DNA of 26,197 nt from Opitutaceae bacterium. Lineage in GTDB: Bacteria > Verrucomicrobiota > Verrucomicrobiia > Opitutales > Opitutaceae. A model generated the notes under the pieces. It was given only the letters and a program-made list of their open reading frames with translations. It was not told the origin of the DNA and did not search any database. Position 1 is the first letter of the stretch, and the number at the start of each line of letters is the position of its first letter. Both the position numbers and the translations under genes were made by a program. The stretch covers positions 1 to 26,197 of the forward strand of contig JAIRTK010000019.1 in the NCBI GenBank assembly GCA_031254955.1, written 5' to 3'. Below, one piece after another: positions 6,732-14,481 of this stretch.

Positions 6732-9700
6732 TTAGAACTGGCAGCGAACGCCCAGGCTGATGTCCCAGGGTTTTTTGTAATTGTCGCCGCAGGCGGCCTC
6801 GTAGTCGAAGTAGAGATGGAATTTTTCGAGGGGACGCCAGATCGCGCCCACGCCCGCCTCGCCGCGGCTGCCGTCCAGGTTGGGACGCCAGGTTTCGGAG
6901 CCGATGCGCACGTCGCCGCCCATGCTGCTCTCACGGACATAGGCAACGCGCCCGGCAAGCTCGATCACGCCGGCCCCGGCGGTGCGCCACGCGCGACCGG
7001 CGCGCACTGCGCCGCGCAGACGGGTGACGGTGGCATTCGCATTGCGCACGCGCATGGGCATGTCGCCCTTGGTGAGGTAATCGGACCGGTCAAACCGTGC
7101 ATAGGACAACAGGGCCGCTGGCTCGGCAAACCAGCCGGATTCGACGCCGAGGGTGAAACGTTTGCCGGCCTCAAGGCTCACGCCATAAGTCGTGTCGTTG
7201 TAGTCGGCGGTATTGTGATTGCCGCTTTGGTCGGAAACATCGAAGTTGTTTTTGTGACGCGCCGCCGTGACGGTCGCGTTCGCAAACCAGCCACGGCTGT
7301 TGAACCAGAGGGCATAGAGGCCGCCGCCGAGCAGGTCGCTGCCTCCGCTGGCCTTGGTTCCGGCGAGGCTGGCGTCGAGAGTGAAATCCTGGCTGCCACT
7401 GCCGTAACCGAAGAAGAGTCCGAGGCTGAATTTGTCCTCGGAGAGCATCCATGTTTTGTCGGCGCCGGCCTCGACTCCCCAGAGTGTGAGGCTCGAGGCG
7501 GTCATGCCTTCGCTGGCGTCGAGATCGGATTGGCTGGCGCGGGCGCGCGCCCAGAAATCCCAGCGTTTGCCGGCGTGCCTTGTTTCATCATTCTCCAGGG
7601 CGGCGGAGCGCAGCTCGCCGAGGCGTTTGCCGAGGTTGTCCTGCTGGCCGAACCACGCGAGGCTTTGCGCGCCGGGCACGCCGCGTATGGGCGCGTGGGC
7701 GGTGGAGAAGCCGTTGTTGACGATGTGGACCTGACTGTCCCTTTGTTCGAACACGTAATTGAACGGGCCGTAATCAAAACCGCCTGTGAAGACCGGGCCG
7801 CTTGGGAGGATGAAATCGCCCGTGTAGTCCGCGCCGTCCAATCCGCTGATAGTGACAAGGGTGAGCACCGGTTCGTCGCCCTTGGGCAGCGCGGGACCGG
7901 CGGCTGGATGGATGAGGAGACGAAATGTTCCAGTGGCGTCGCCGTTGACGATGAGCTGGTCGCTTTGGCCGGAGCTGAGGTCGATCTTCATGCGGAAGTC
8001 GCCGGAGCCGTCGAGAGAGTCGAGCGTGAGGGTGCGGTAACCGTCGTAGGCGGGCGTGATGATCTCGCCGGGGGCGCCTCCAATGGCGAGGTTGGAGGGG
8101 CCGCCGAAGTCGATTTCGCCGCCGTTGATGAAATGCACCGGGCCAAGGCGCGCGGCGGCCCCGCCGTTGAGGCGGATGACGCCGTCGTAAAGGGTGACAT
8201 TACCGGTGAAGGAATTTTGCGCGCTGAGGATGAGCGTGCCGCCGCCGTCCTTGGTGAGCGAGACGCCGTCCCAGCCGGAGGTGACGCCCGCGCGGTCGCC
8301 GAGGGGAACGTCAACGTCGAAACTCTGCCCGGCGGGGATGGCGAAGGTGCCGTGGGCGCTGCCCGGGAGTCCGTTCCAAGCGAGGCTGTAACCGGCGTGG
8401 TATTCGGTGCCGTTTTCGAGAATGTAGCCGCCGGCAACGAGATAGTCGGGGGGAATCACGCCCGGCGCGGTGATGGCATTGAAGCTGCCGCTGATGCCAC
8501 CTTCGGCGCGGAGGATGAGGATGCTGTCGCTGACGAGTTCGCTGGCCTTGGTGCCAGAGGGGATGAGGCCGTTGAAGCCGTTGACGATGAGCGCGCCGTC
8601 GAGGGATGCGGAGCCGTCGGTTGACACATAAGGGGTGTCGTGTCCGGGGGCCAAGTCGATGGCTAGGGTGCTGATGGCGTTCTGCGTATAATTGCCGCCG
8701 AGAGTAACGGAGCCAGTCGGCGTGATATTGAGGAGCCCCGTGCCGCTGACGCCGACCGAAAGCGAGCCGCTGCTCTGCCAGAGACCGGCGACGATGGCGG
8801 TGCCATTGCCCCCTTCGTATTGGCCGATGTAGCCGAAGGCGCTTGTGATGGTGCCGCTTTGTTCGATTTCGATGTAGCCGGTGCCGTAGCGTCCGACGGA
8901 AACGCCGACGGCGTTTTCCCAGAGGCCGGCGACAAAGGCCGTGCCGCTGCTGGCGGCGGAGTTGTAGGCGAGTAGGCCCTGATTGCTTGCGACGATGCCG
9001 CCTTGCTCGATTCTGAGAAAGCCCGCGCCGTTGTAGCCGACCAGCAAGTTGCCGTTGTTCTTCCAGAAGCCTGCAACGATGGCCGTGCCCGTGGTATTCG
9101 CACCATACCCGACATTGCCGGTGTTGTTGCTGACGGTGCCGGTCTGGATGATGTCGAGAACACCTCCGCCGCCGTTGGCATTGCGACCAATATAAAAATT
9201 GTCGGTATGTTGCCACAAGCCTTCGACGATGGCGGTGCCGCTGCTGCCGGCATTGAACCCAATGTAACCATACTGGCTGCTGACGGTGCCGCTTTCCGCG
9301 ATGTGAAGCACGCCCGTGCCGCCGTAGCCAACGTAAAGATAGTTGTTGGTGTTCAACAGACCGGCAACAAAAACGGTGCCGGTGGCGGTGGTGTTGCTTG
9401 CGATGGCAACCTCGCTGGATGCGCCGGTGGCGAGGATGGTGCCGGTTTGCTCGATTTTGAGGTAGCCAGAGCCGCCGAATCCGACGGCAAGGGAGCCGCT
9501 GTTTTGCCAGAGACCTTCCACGATGGCCGTGCCGTTGGAATTGGCGTCGTAGGCGATATAAGCGTTGGCGTTCGAAACGGTGCCGGTTTGTTCGATTTTG
9601 AGCCAGCCGCTGCTGTTGGAGTAGCGCGAAAGAATAAAATTGCCGTCGTTTTGCCAGAGGCCGGCAACGATGGCGGTGCCGGAGCCATATTGTCCGACCC

Positions 9701-12700
9701 TGCCAATGCCAGTGTTGGTGATGACGCCGGTTTGCTTGATTTCGAGATAACCAGTGGAGTTGCGCCCGGCGCCGACCATGAGATCGCCGCTGTTGCTCAA
9801 CCACACGCCGGAGACAAAGGCGGTGCCGGTGCCTGCGGCTGCTGCGCTGGCGGTGTTGCCTCCGCCGACATAGCCACCGCCGCTGACGACGGTGCCGGTT
9901 TGGGTGATGTCGAGAACGCCATCGCTGCCGGCATAGCGGGCGAGGTAAAGGATGCCGGCACTTTGCCACAAGCCCTCGACGATGGCTGAGCCGCTGCCAT
10001 ACAGGCCGACCCTGCCGGCACTGTTGCTGACAACAGAGCCGCTTTGCTCAACTTTGAGATAGCCGGCGGCGTTGCTCCCGCTTCCGACCTGAACCTCGCC
10101 TGTGTTCGTCCAGAGACCGGCGACGATGGCCGTGCCCGAGCCGCCGGCGGATTCGCCGATAATGCCAAACGAGTTGCTGACGGTGCCGGTTTCCGTGATG
10201 CGAAGCATGCCGTTGCCGCTGTTGCCGACAGAAAGCGTGCCGCTGCCGGCCATCCAAATGCCCGCGACGGTGGCGTTGGCGCTGGAGTTGGCGTCATAAC
10301 CGACAATGCCGCCGTCGCTTGATGCCGAGCCGGTCTCGGTGATTTCGAACCAGCCGCTGCTGCTGGCATAACGTCCGATATAAAACGCGCCGCCGCTCTG
10401 CCAGTAACCGTCCACGATGGCCGTGCCGCCGCCGCGTTGACCGACCCTGCCGAAGCCGTTGTTGATGACGGTGCCGGTGGATTCGATTTTGAGATAGCCG
10501 GTGCCATTGCGCGCGGTTCCGACAATAAGGTCGCTGTTGCTCAGCCAGAGGCCGGAGACGAAGGCGGTGCCGCTGGAGGCGGCGGTATCAGACGCATTAT
10601 TGCCCCCGCCGAGATAGACATTGCTGGCGCCGACGATGCCGGTTCGGGCGATAACGAGGACGCCGGAGCTGTCGCCATTGCGCCCGATATAAAAGTTGGA
10701 GCTGTTCTGCCACAATCCTTCGACGAAGGCCGTGCCGCTGCTGCCCGCGTTGAAGCCGACATAGCCATACGTGTTGGCGACAGTGCCGGTCTCCCCGATG
10801 TGGAGCACGCCCGTGCCTTCGTAGCCGGCAAAAACCGAGCCGCTGCTGACGGTTTGCCAGAGTCCATCGACCAGAAGCGTGCCATTCTTGCCGGAGGTCT
10901 CGCCGATGAGAGCCGACCCGCCGCCGGTGTAGGTGCCTGTGAGCGACAAGGTGCCGCCGTTGATGATTGTCCTGCCCGTGTAACTGTTGCTGGCGGAAAG
11001 CGTGAGCAGGCCGTCGCCGAGTTTGGTGAGAGAGCGTCCGTCCCAGCCGGAGGTGATGCCGGCGCGGGCATCCAGGGAAACGTCAACATCGAATGCGTCG
11101 CCGGCATTGATGGTAAAGGTGCCGTGGGCGAGATTGACGGGTGCGAGCCAGGACAGGCCGTAGCCGACATCGTAGCGGTCAATGAGACTGCCGTTGCCGC
11201 GCTTGTTGGTGACAGGGGCAATGTAGTCGGGGGATGACCCGCCGTCGAGGCCGGTGATAGTGGCGAAGTCGCCGATGATGCCGCCAGTGGCGCTGATGAT
11301 GGTGATGGCGCTGGTGGCGAGGTCGCTGGCTTTGGTGGCGTTGAGGTAGGAATCAAGTTGGTCAAAGCCGGTGATTGCGAGTGTTCCTTGGAGGATGGCG
11401 GCGCCACCGACAGTGAGGTGCGCATCGGCGCGGGCGGCGTCGAGTTCGATGGCGAGGGTGCTGGCGGCATTCTGGGTGTAATTGCCGCCGGCGAGCACGG
11501 TGCCGGTCTTTGTGATGTCGAGGAGGCCAGTGCCGCTGACGCCGACTGAAAGGGAGCCGCTGTTCTGCCAAAGGCCCTCGGCGATGGCCGTGCCATTGCT
11601 CCCGGCGTATTGGCCGATGTAACCGACGGCGTTTGTGACAGTGCCAGTTTGTTCGATTTCGAGATAACCGGCGCCGGAGCGTCCGACGGAAACGGCAACG
11701 GCGTTTTCCCAGAGGCCGGCGACAAAGGCCGTGCCGCTGCTGGCGGCGGAGTTATAAGCGAGTATGCCCTGATTGCTTGCGACGATGCCGCCTTGCTCGA
11801 TTCTGAGAAAGCCCGCGCCGTTGTAGCCGACCTGCAAATTGCCGTTGTTCTTCCAGAAGCCTGCGACGAGGGCCGTGCCCGTGGTATTCGCACCATACCC
11901 GACATTGCCGGTGTTGTTGCTGACGGTGCCGGTCTGGGTGATGTCGAGAACACCGCCGCCGCCGTTGGCATTGCGGCCAATATAAAAATTGTCGGTATGT
12001 TGCCACAAGCCTTCGACGATGGCGGTGCCGCTGCTGCCGGCGTTGAAGCCAATGTAGCCATAGGGGATCATGACAGTGCCGGTTTCCGCGATGTGGAGCA
12101 CGCCCGTGCCGCCGTAGCCAACGTAAAGATAGTTGTTGGTGTTCAACAGACCGGCAACAAAAACGGTGCCGATGGCGGTGGTGTCGTTTGCGATGACAAC
12201 CTCGCTGGATGCGCCGCTGGCGAGGACGGTGCCGGATTGCTCAATCTTGAGAACGCCGTTGCCGCCAAATCCGACGAAAAACGAGCCGCTGTTCCGCCAA
12301 AGACCTTCGACCACGGCGGTGCCGCTGGAATTGGCGTTGTAGCCGATGAACCCGGCGGCATCGGTGATGGTTCCGGTTTGTTCGATTTTGAGATAACCGG
12401 AACCGCCGTGGCCGACGTTGAAATTGACGGTGTTGTTCCAGAGGCCGGCGACGATGGCCGTGCCGGTGGCGGTGGCATCATAACCGACATAGCCGGTGGC
12501 GTTTGAAACGGTGCCGGTTTGTTCGATGTCGAGCCAGCCGTCGCTGTTGGCATAGCGCCCGATGATAAAGTTGTCATTGCTTTGCCAGAGGCCGGCGACG
12601 GAGGCCGTGCCGGAGCCATACTGGCCGACCCTGCCGATGCCGGTGTTGATGACCGTGCCGGTTTGCTCGATTCTAAGGTAGCCGGTGGCGCCGCCTCCGA

Positions 12701-13361
12701 CTCCGACGATAATGTCGCCGTTGCTCCGCCAAAGGCCGGAAACGAAGGCTGTGGCGTTGCCAGCCCCTGCGACAGCGGCGCTGTTGCCGCCGCCGACATA
12801 GCCGCCGCTGCTTATGACGGTGCCCGTTTGCGCGATGTCGAGCCATCCGTCGCTGCCGGCAAAGCGGGCGAGGTAAAGGATGCCGCCACTTTGCCACAAG
12901 CCTTCGACGAAGGCCGTGCCGCTGCCATACTGGCCGACCCTGCCGGCGCTGGTGCTGATGACCGTGCCGGTTTGCTCGATTTTGAGATAGCCGACGGCGT
13001 TGCTTCCGCTTCCGACCTGAAGCTCGTTCGTGTTTCTCCAGAGACCCGCGACGAAGGCCGTGCCGCTGGCGCCCGTGCCGAAGCCGATCTGACCGAGGGC
13101 GTTTGTGGCCGAAACGCCAAGCCCGATGGTCACGCTGCCGCCCTCTATGAAGGCGGTGCCGCTCGCGGCGGGCGCGTTGGACGGGGTGCCGAAGGTTGTG
13201 CTGGTGAACCAGCCGTTGGGCGTGAACCAGGTGCCGGAGGGCGAGTTCCAGTAAAAGCTGGCGGCGGATGCCTGAAGGCAGAAGAGCAAGAGCAGCGGCC
13301 AGAGAACGGACTCCAGAGGGCGGAAGGCTGAAAAGCGCGTGGCAGGTGTGCTGGGTTTCAT
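6732..13361 (-). CDS. Giant autotransporter adhesin-like protein with 26 GLW-type repeats and C-terminal beta-barrel
   Basis: This type V secreted protein has about 2209 residues. The ATG at 13361 is chosen because it starts a signal peptide (SVLWPLLLLFCLQASA, cleavage near residue 33); the frame is open upstream but holds no signal there. The passenger carries 26 units of roughly 37-46 residues built on G-T-A-x-V-x-G-L-W-x-N, then V-G-x-x-G-x-G-x-L-x-I-x-x-T-G-T-V, predicted to form a long beta-helix. Units 1-11 and 17-26 are duplicated blocks. Each block is followed by a segment with Y-T-Q-N-A and a PATR-type strand (L-x-L-S-x-x-N-S-Y-T-G). Residues 1760-1900 resemble a pertactin-like passenger module (S-G-Q-S-D-Q-L-I-V-N-G). 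The final 280 residues form the autotransporter barrel, ending in Phe. Its barrel is paralogous to that of the gene at 14482 (N-Y-K-K-P against N-Y-K-R-P near the end). The likely role is surface display, adhesion or ligand capture; no catalytic motif is seen. Confidence 0.85.
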   Translation of the reverse strand: MKPSTPATRFSAFRPLESVLWPLLLLFCLQASAASFYWNSPSGTWFTPNGWFTSTTFGTPSNAPAASGTAFIEGGSVTIGLGVSATNALGQIGFGTGASGTAFVAGLWRNTNELQVGSGSNAVGYLKIEQTGTVISTSAGRVGQYGSGTAFVEGLWQSGGILYLARFAGSDGWLDIAQTGTVISSGGYVGGGNSAAVAGAGNATAFVSGLWRSNGDIIVGVGGGATGYLRIEQTGTVINTGIGRVGQYGSGTASVAGLWQSNDNFIIGRYANSDGWLDIEQTGTVSNATGYVGYDATATGTAIVAGLWNNTVNFNVGHGGSGYLKIEQTGTITDAAGFIGYNANSSGTAVVEGLWRNSGSFFVGFGGNGVLKIEQSGTVLASGASSEVVIANDTTAIGTVFVAGLLNTNNYLYVGYGGTGVLHIAETGTVMIPYGYIGFNAGSSGTAIVEGLWQHTDNFYIGRNANGGGGVLDITQTGTVSNNTGNVGYGANTTGTALVAGFWKNNGNLQVGYNGAGFLRIEQGGIVASNQGILAYNSAASSGTAFVAGLWENAVAVSVGRSGAGYLEIEQTGTVTNAVGYIGQYAGSNGTAIAEGLWQNSGSLSVGVSGTGLLDITKTGTVLAGGNYTQNAASTLAIELDAARADAHLTVGGAAILQGTLAITGFDQLDSYLNATKASDLATSAITIISATGGIIGDFATITGLDGGSSPDYIAPVTNKRGNGSLIDRYDVGYGLSWLAPVNLAHGTFTINAGDAFDVDVSLDARAGITSGWDGRSLTKLGDGLLTLSASNSYTGRTIINGGTLSLTGTYTGGGSALIGETSGKNGTLLVDGLWQTVSSGSVFAGYEGTGVLHIGETGTVANTYGYVGFNAGSSGTAFVEGLWQNSSNFYIGRNGDSSGVLVIARTGIVGASNVYLGGGNNASDTAASSGTAFVSGLWLSNSDLIVGTARNGTGYLKIESTGTVINNGFGRVGQRGGGTAIVDGYWQSGGAFYIGRYASSSGWFEITETGSASSDGGIVGYDANSSANATVAGIWMAGSGTLSVGNSGNGMLRITETGTVSNSFGIIGESAGGSGTAIVAGLWTNTGEVQVGSGSNAAGYLKVEQSGSVVSNSAGRVGLYGSGSAIVEGLWQSAGILYLARYAGSDGVLDITQTGTVVSGGGYVGGGNTASAAAAGTGTAFVSGVWLSNSGDLMVGAGRNSTGYLEIKQTGVITNTGIGRVGQYGSGTAIVAGLWQNDGNFILSRYSNSSGWLKIEQTGTVSNANAYIAYDANSNGTAIVEGLWQNSGSLAVGFGGSGYLKIEQTGTILATGASSEVAIASNTTATGTVFVAGLLNTNNYLYVGYGGTGVLHIAESGTVSSQYGYIGFNAGSSGTAIVEGLWQHTDNFYIGRNANGGGGVLDIIQTGTVSNNTGNVGYGANTTGTAIVAGFWKNNGNLLVGYNGAGFLRIEQGGIVASNQGLLAYNSAASSGTAFVAGLWENAVGVSVGRYGTGYIEIEQSGTITSAFGYIGQYEGGNGTAIVAGLWQSSGSLSVGVSGTGLLNITPTGSVTLGGNYTQNAISTLAIDLAPGHDTPYVSTDGSASLDGALIVNGFNGLIPSGTKASELVSDSILILRAEGGISGSFNAITAPGVIPPDYLVAGGYILENGTEYHAGYSLAWNGLPGSAHGTFAIPAGQSFDVDVPLGDRAGVTSGWDGVSLTKDGGGTLILSAQNSFTGNVTLYDGVIRLNGGAAARLGPVHFINGGEIDFGGPSNLAIGGAPGEIITPAYDGYRTLTLDSLDGSGDFRMKIDLSSGQSDQLIVNGDATGTFRLLIHPAAGPALPKGDEPVLTLVTISGLDGADYTGDFILPSGPVFTGGFDYGPFNYVFEQRDSQVHIVNNGFSTAHAPIRGVPGAQSLAWFGQQDNLGKRLGELRSAALENDETRHAGKRWDFWARARASQSDLDASEGMTASSLTLWGVEAGADKTWMLSEDKFSLGLFFGYGSGSQDFTLDASLAGTKASGGSDLLGGGLYALWFNSRGWFANATVTAARHKNNFDVSDQSGNHNTADYNDTTYGVSLEAGKRFTLGVESGWFAEPAALLSYARFDRSDYLTKGDMPMRVRNANATVTRLRGAVRAGRAWRTAGAGVIELAGRVAYVRESSMGGDVRIGSETWRPNLDGSRGEAGVGAIWRPLEKFHLYFDYEAACGDNYKKPWDISLGVRCQF
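8680..10140 (-). repeat. Internal duplication, copy 2, within the giant autotransporter gene (repeat units 17-26)
   Basis: This is the second copy of a large direct duplication inside the coding sequence. Bases 8911-9390 match 11701-12180 at an offset of 2790 bp. Counting by eye gives 22 mismatches in 480 bases, about 95% identity. Farther upstream in the gene the offset becomes 2928 bp, for example CTTCCGACCT at 10081 and 13009. The 138-bp difference corresponds to one 46-residue unit (unit 5), which is present only in the other copy. Confidence 0.85.
11470..13070 (-). repeat. Internal duplication, copy 1, within the giant autotransporter gene (repeat units 1-11)
   Basis: This is the N-terminal partner of the copy at 8680-10140. 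The units correspond in order: 1-4 with 17-20, and 6-11 with 21-26. Unit 5 (GLWNNTVNF) has no partner. Between the two copies lie the first PATR segment and five further units (12-16), which are less similar to the rest. Confidence 0.85.
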
Positions 13362-13413
13362 GAAAAAATTGTGGATTCTGGAAGATGAATAAGGATTTGT
13401 TTTAACAGCAAAG
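13362..13413 (-). promoter_or_regulatory. Leader of the giant autotransporter gene, similar to the antiporter leader
   Basis: This short segment between the intergenic repeats and the ATG at 13361 shares ordered words with the leader at 6585-6632: GCTG(T/C)TAAAA, ATCCT, GAATCCA and AATTT(T) before ATG. It is AT-rich compared with the flanking genes and shows no GGAGG-like ribosome-binding site. It may be a common translation-initiation or regulatory segment. No promoter boxes could be assigned with confidence. Confidence 0.45.
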
Positions 13414-13520
13414 GGCGCGAAGAGGCGGGAAGATCGGAGGAGATGTTTTTTCGTGATTCCGTGTTTTCGTGATTCATACAATTCCGGCGCTCTGCGGACT
13501 CTGTGCCGAAAATGGACTTC
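13404..13520. repeat. Degenerate short-word intergenic repeats
   Basis: The gap between the phosphodiesterase-like gene and the giant autotransporter gene holds CAGCAAAGGGCGCGAAGAGG, then a doubled CGTGATTC separated by CGTGTTTT, then CTCTGCGGACTCTGTG. These belong to the same style of short-word repeat seen at 301-343 and 22890-22985. No small gene or clear terminator is visible. Confidence 0.5.
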
Positions 13521-13533
13521 AAAGAGTTTCCCT

Positions 13534-14358
13534 TTAGATTGCAGCCGGCTCCTTGCCGCCACCGGGCGGGCATTCCTTGAGATATAACGCAGGCTCGTTG
13601 ACCAGGGGGAAGTCAACGCCGGCGGCAAAAAGTTCGCGGCAGTGCTTCGGAGATTTGACGCCGAAATAATTCACCTTCACGCCCGCCGCCTTCAACTGCC
13701 TCATTTCCTCCGGCGAACAGAGTTTTGTGAGTTGGATAAACTGGCATTTTTGCCGAATGGTCTCCTGCACATAGCGCGAGGCGTCGCCGCCTTGCCTGTC
13801 CATGTTGCAAATCATGATTTGCGGGTATGCCTTGCGGACGGCATTTGCGCGGCTTTGCGTGCAAGACATGAATGCCTGGTGCTCCCGCTTTTTTTCAACA
13901 ATGATGCGCGCAACCCTGACCGCGGCTTTTTCATCAGCGTAGGTGTGGACGTTGATCCAAAGGTCGCGAGGCAGGGAATCCAGGGCTTCCTCAAGCGTTG
14001 GAATCTTTGCCCCGGCGAATTTCGCGTCTTTTTTGATTCCTGCGTCCAGCTTTCTGATTTGGGCAAATGTCAAATCGGATATCCGCCCTTTGCCGTTGGT
14101 CGTGCGGTTCACCGTCGTGTCATGAATGATGACCAAGTGCCCGTCTTTTGTGCTGCGGACGTCGAATTCGACTTGTTGCACGCCCAGCCTGACCGCTTCA
14201 CGAAATGCGGGGATGGTGTTTTCCGGATGTGTGTCATTTGCGCCGCGATGCGCGCTGATCCCGCGCTGGGGAAGGGCGGGGGCGGCGGATGCGGAGAGCG
14301 CGGCCAGCGCCAGCGCAGGACAGAGAATGCGAAGCAATAGGGAATGGAGTGTTTTCAT
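13534..14358 (-). CDS. Secreted glycerophosphodiester phosphodiesterase-like protein (GDPD/UgpQ family)
   Basis: This 274-residue protein has an N-terminal signal peptide (LLLRILCPALALAALSASA, cleavage near residue 26), so it is periplasmic or exported. The GDPD fold begins with H37-R38-G39, then E46-N-T, E64-F-D66-V and H79-D80. These are the usual two catalytic histidines and the first metal ligands of enzymes that split glycerophosphodiesters into glycerol 3-phosphate and an alcohol. The later family motif (E-x-K, as in N-x-E-I-K), which supplies another metal-binding glutamate, reads W-I-N-V-H138-T-Y here. His therefore replaces Glu, and Tyr replaces Lys. Activity or metal use may differ, or this may be a recognised subfamily. 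The gene sits between two autotransporter genes on the same strand, with gaps of 123 and 172 bp. Together with the GlpT-type antiporter it suggests use of a phosphodiester substrate. Confidence 0.85.
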   Translation of the reverse strand: MKTLHSLLLRILCPALALAALSASAAPALPQRGISAHRGANDTHPENTIPAFREAVRLGVQQVEFDVRSTKDGHLVIIHDTTVNRTTNGKGRISDLTFAQIRKLDAGIKKDAKFAGAKIPTLEEALDSLPRDLWINVHTYADEKAAVRVARIIVEKKREHQAFMSCTQSRANAVRKAYPQIMICNMDRQGGDASRYVQETIRQKCQFIQLTKLCSPEEMRQLKAAGVKVNYFGVKSPKHCRELFAAGVDFPLVNEPALYLKECPPGGGKEPAAI

Positions 14359-14481
14359 AAAAAATGAGGAATGAGATGTGTTTTTGTGTTTTGGATAGGG
14401 ACTGTTCGGTCAGAGGGAGGACGGAGGTCGGAGGGAAGTTCAGGAAAGGGATTTTTCACGCGGGGCCGCAGTGCCGCGAGA

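Noticed and set aside
6663..8624. A 653-codon plus-strand open frame opposite the giant autotransporter, and similar long antisense frames at 14371-16626, 17137-19293 and 19324-21420
   Set aside because: They lie exactly opposite well-supported genes, have Gly/Ala/Val/Glu-rich compositions created by the opposite strand's codon bias, lack domains, and have no start context. They are shadows of GC-rich, repeat-containing genes.
8680..13070. A CRISPR-like or satellite array outside coding DNA
   Set aside because: The repeats stay in one open frame of 2209 codons with a signal peptide and an autotransporter barrel, so they are protein repeats.
14359..14481. A rho-independent terminator between the second autotransporter and the phosphodiesterase gene
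   Set aside because: On the minus strand a CGCGG/CCGCG pair occurs near 14459-14478, but no T-run follows and the loop is long. It is also in the middle of a same-strand gene series.
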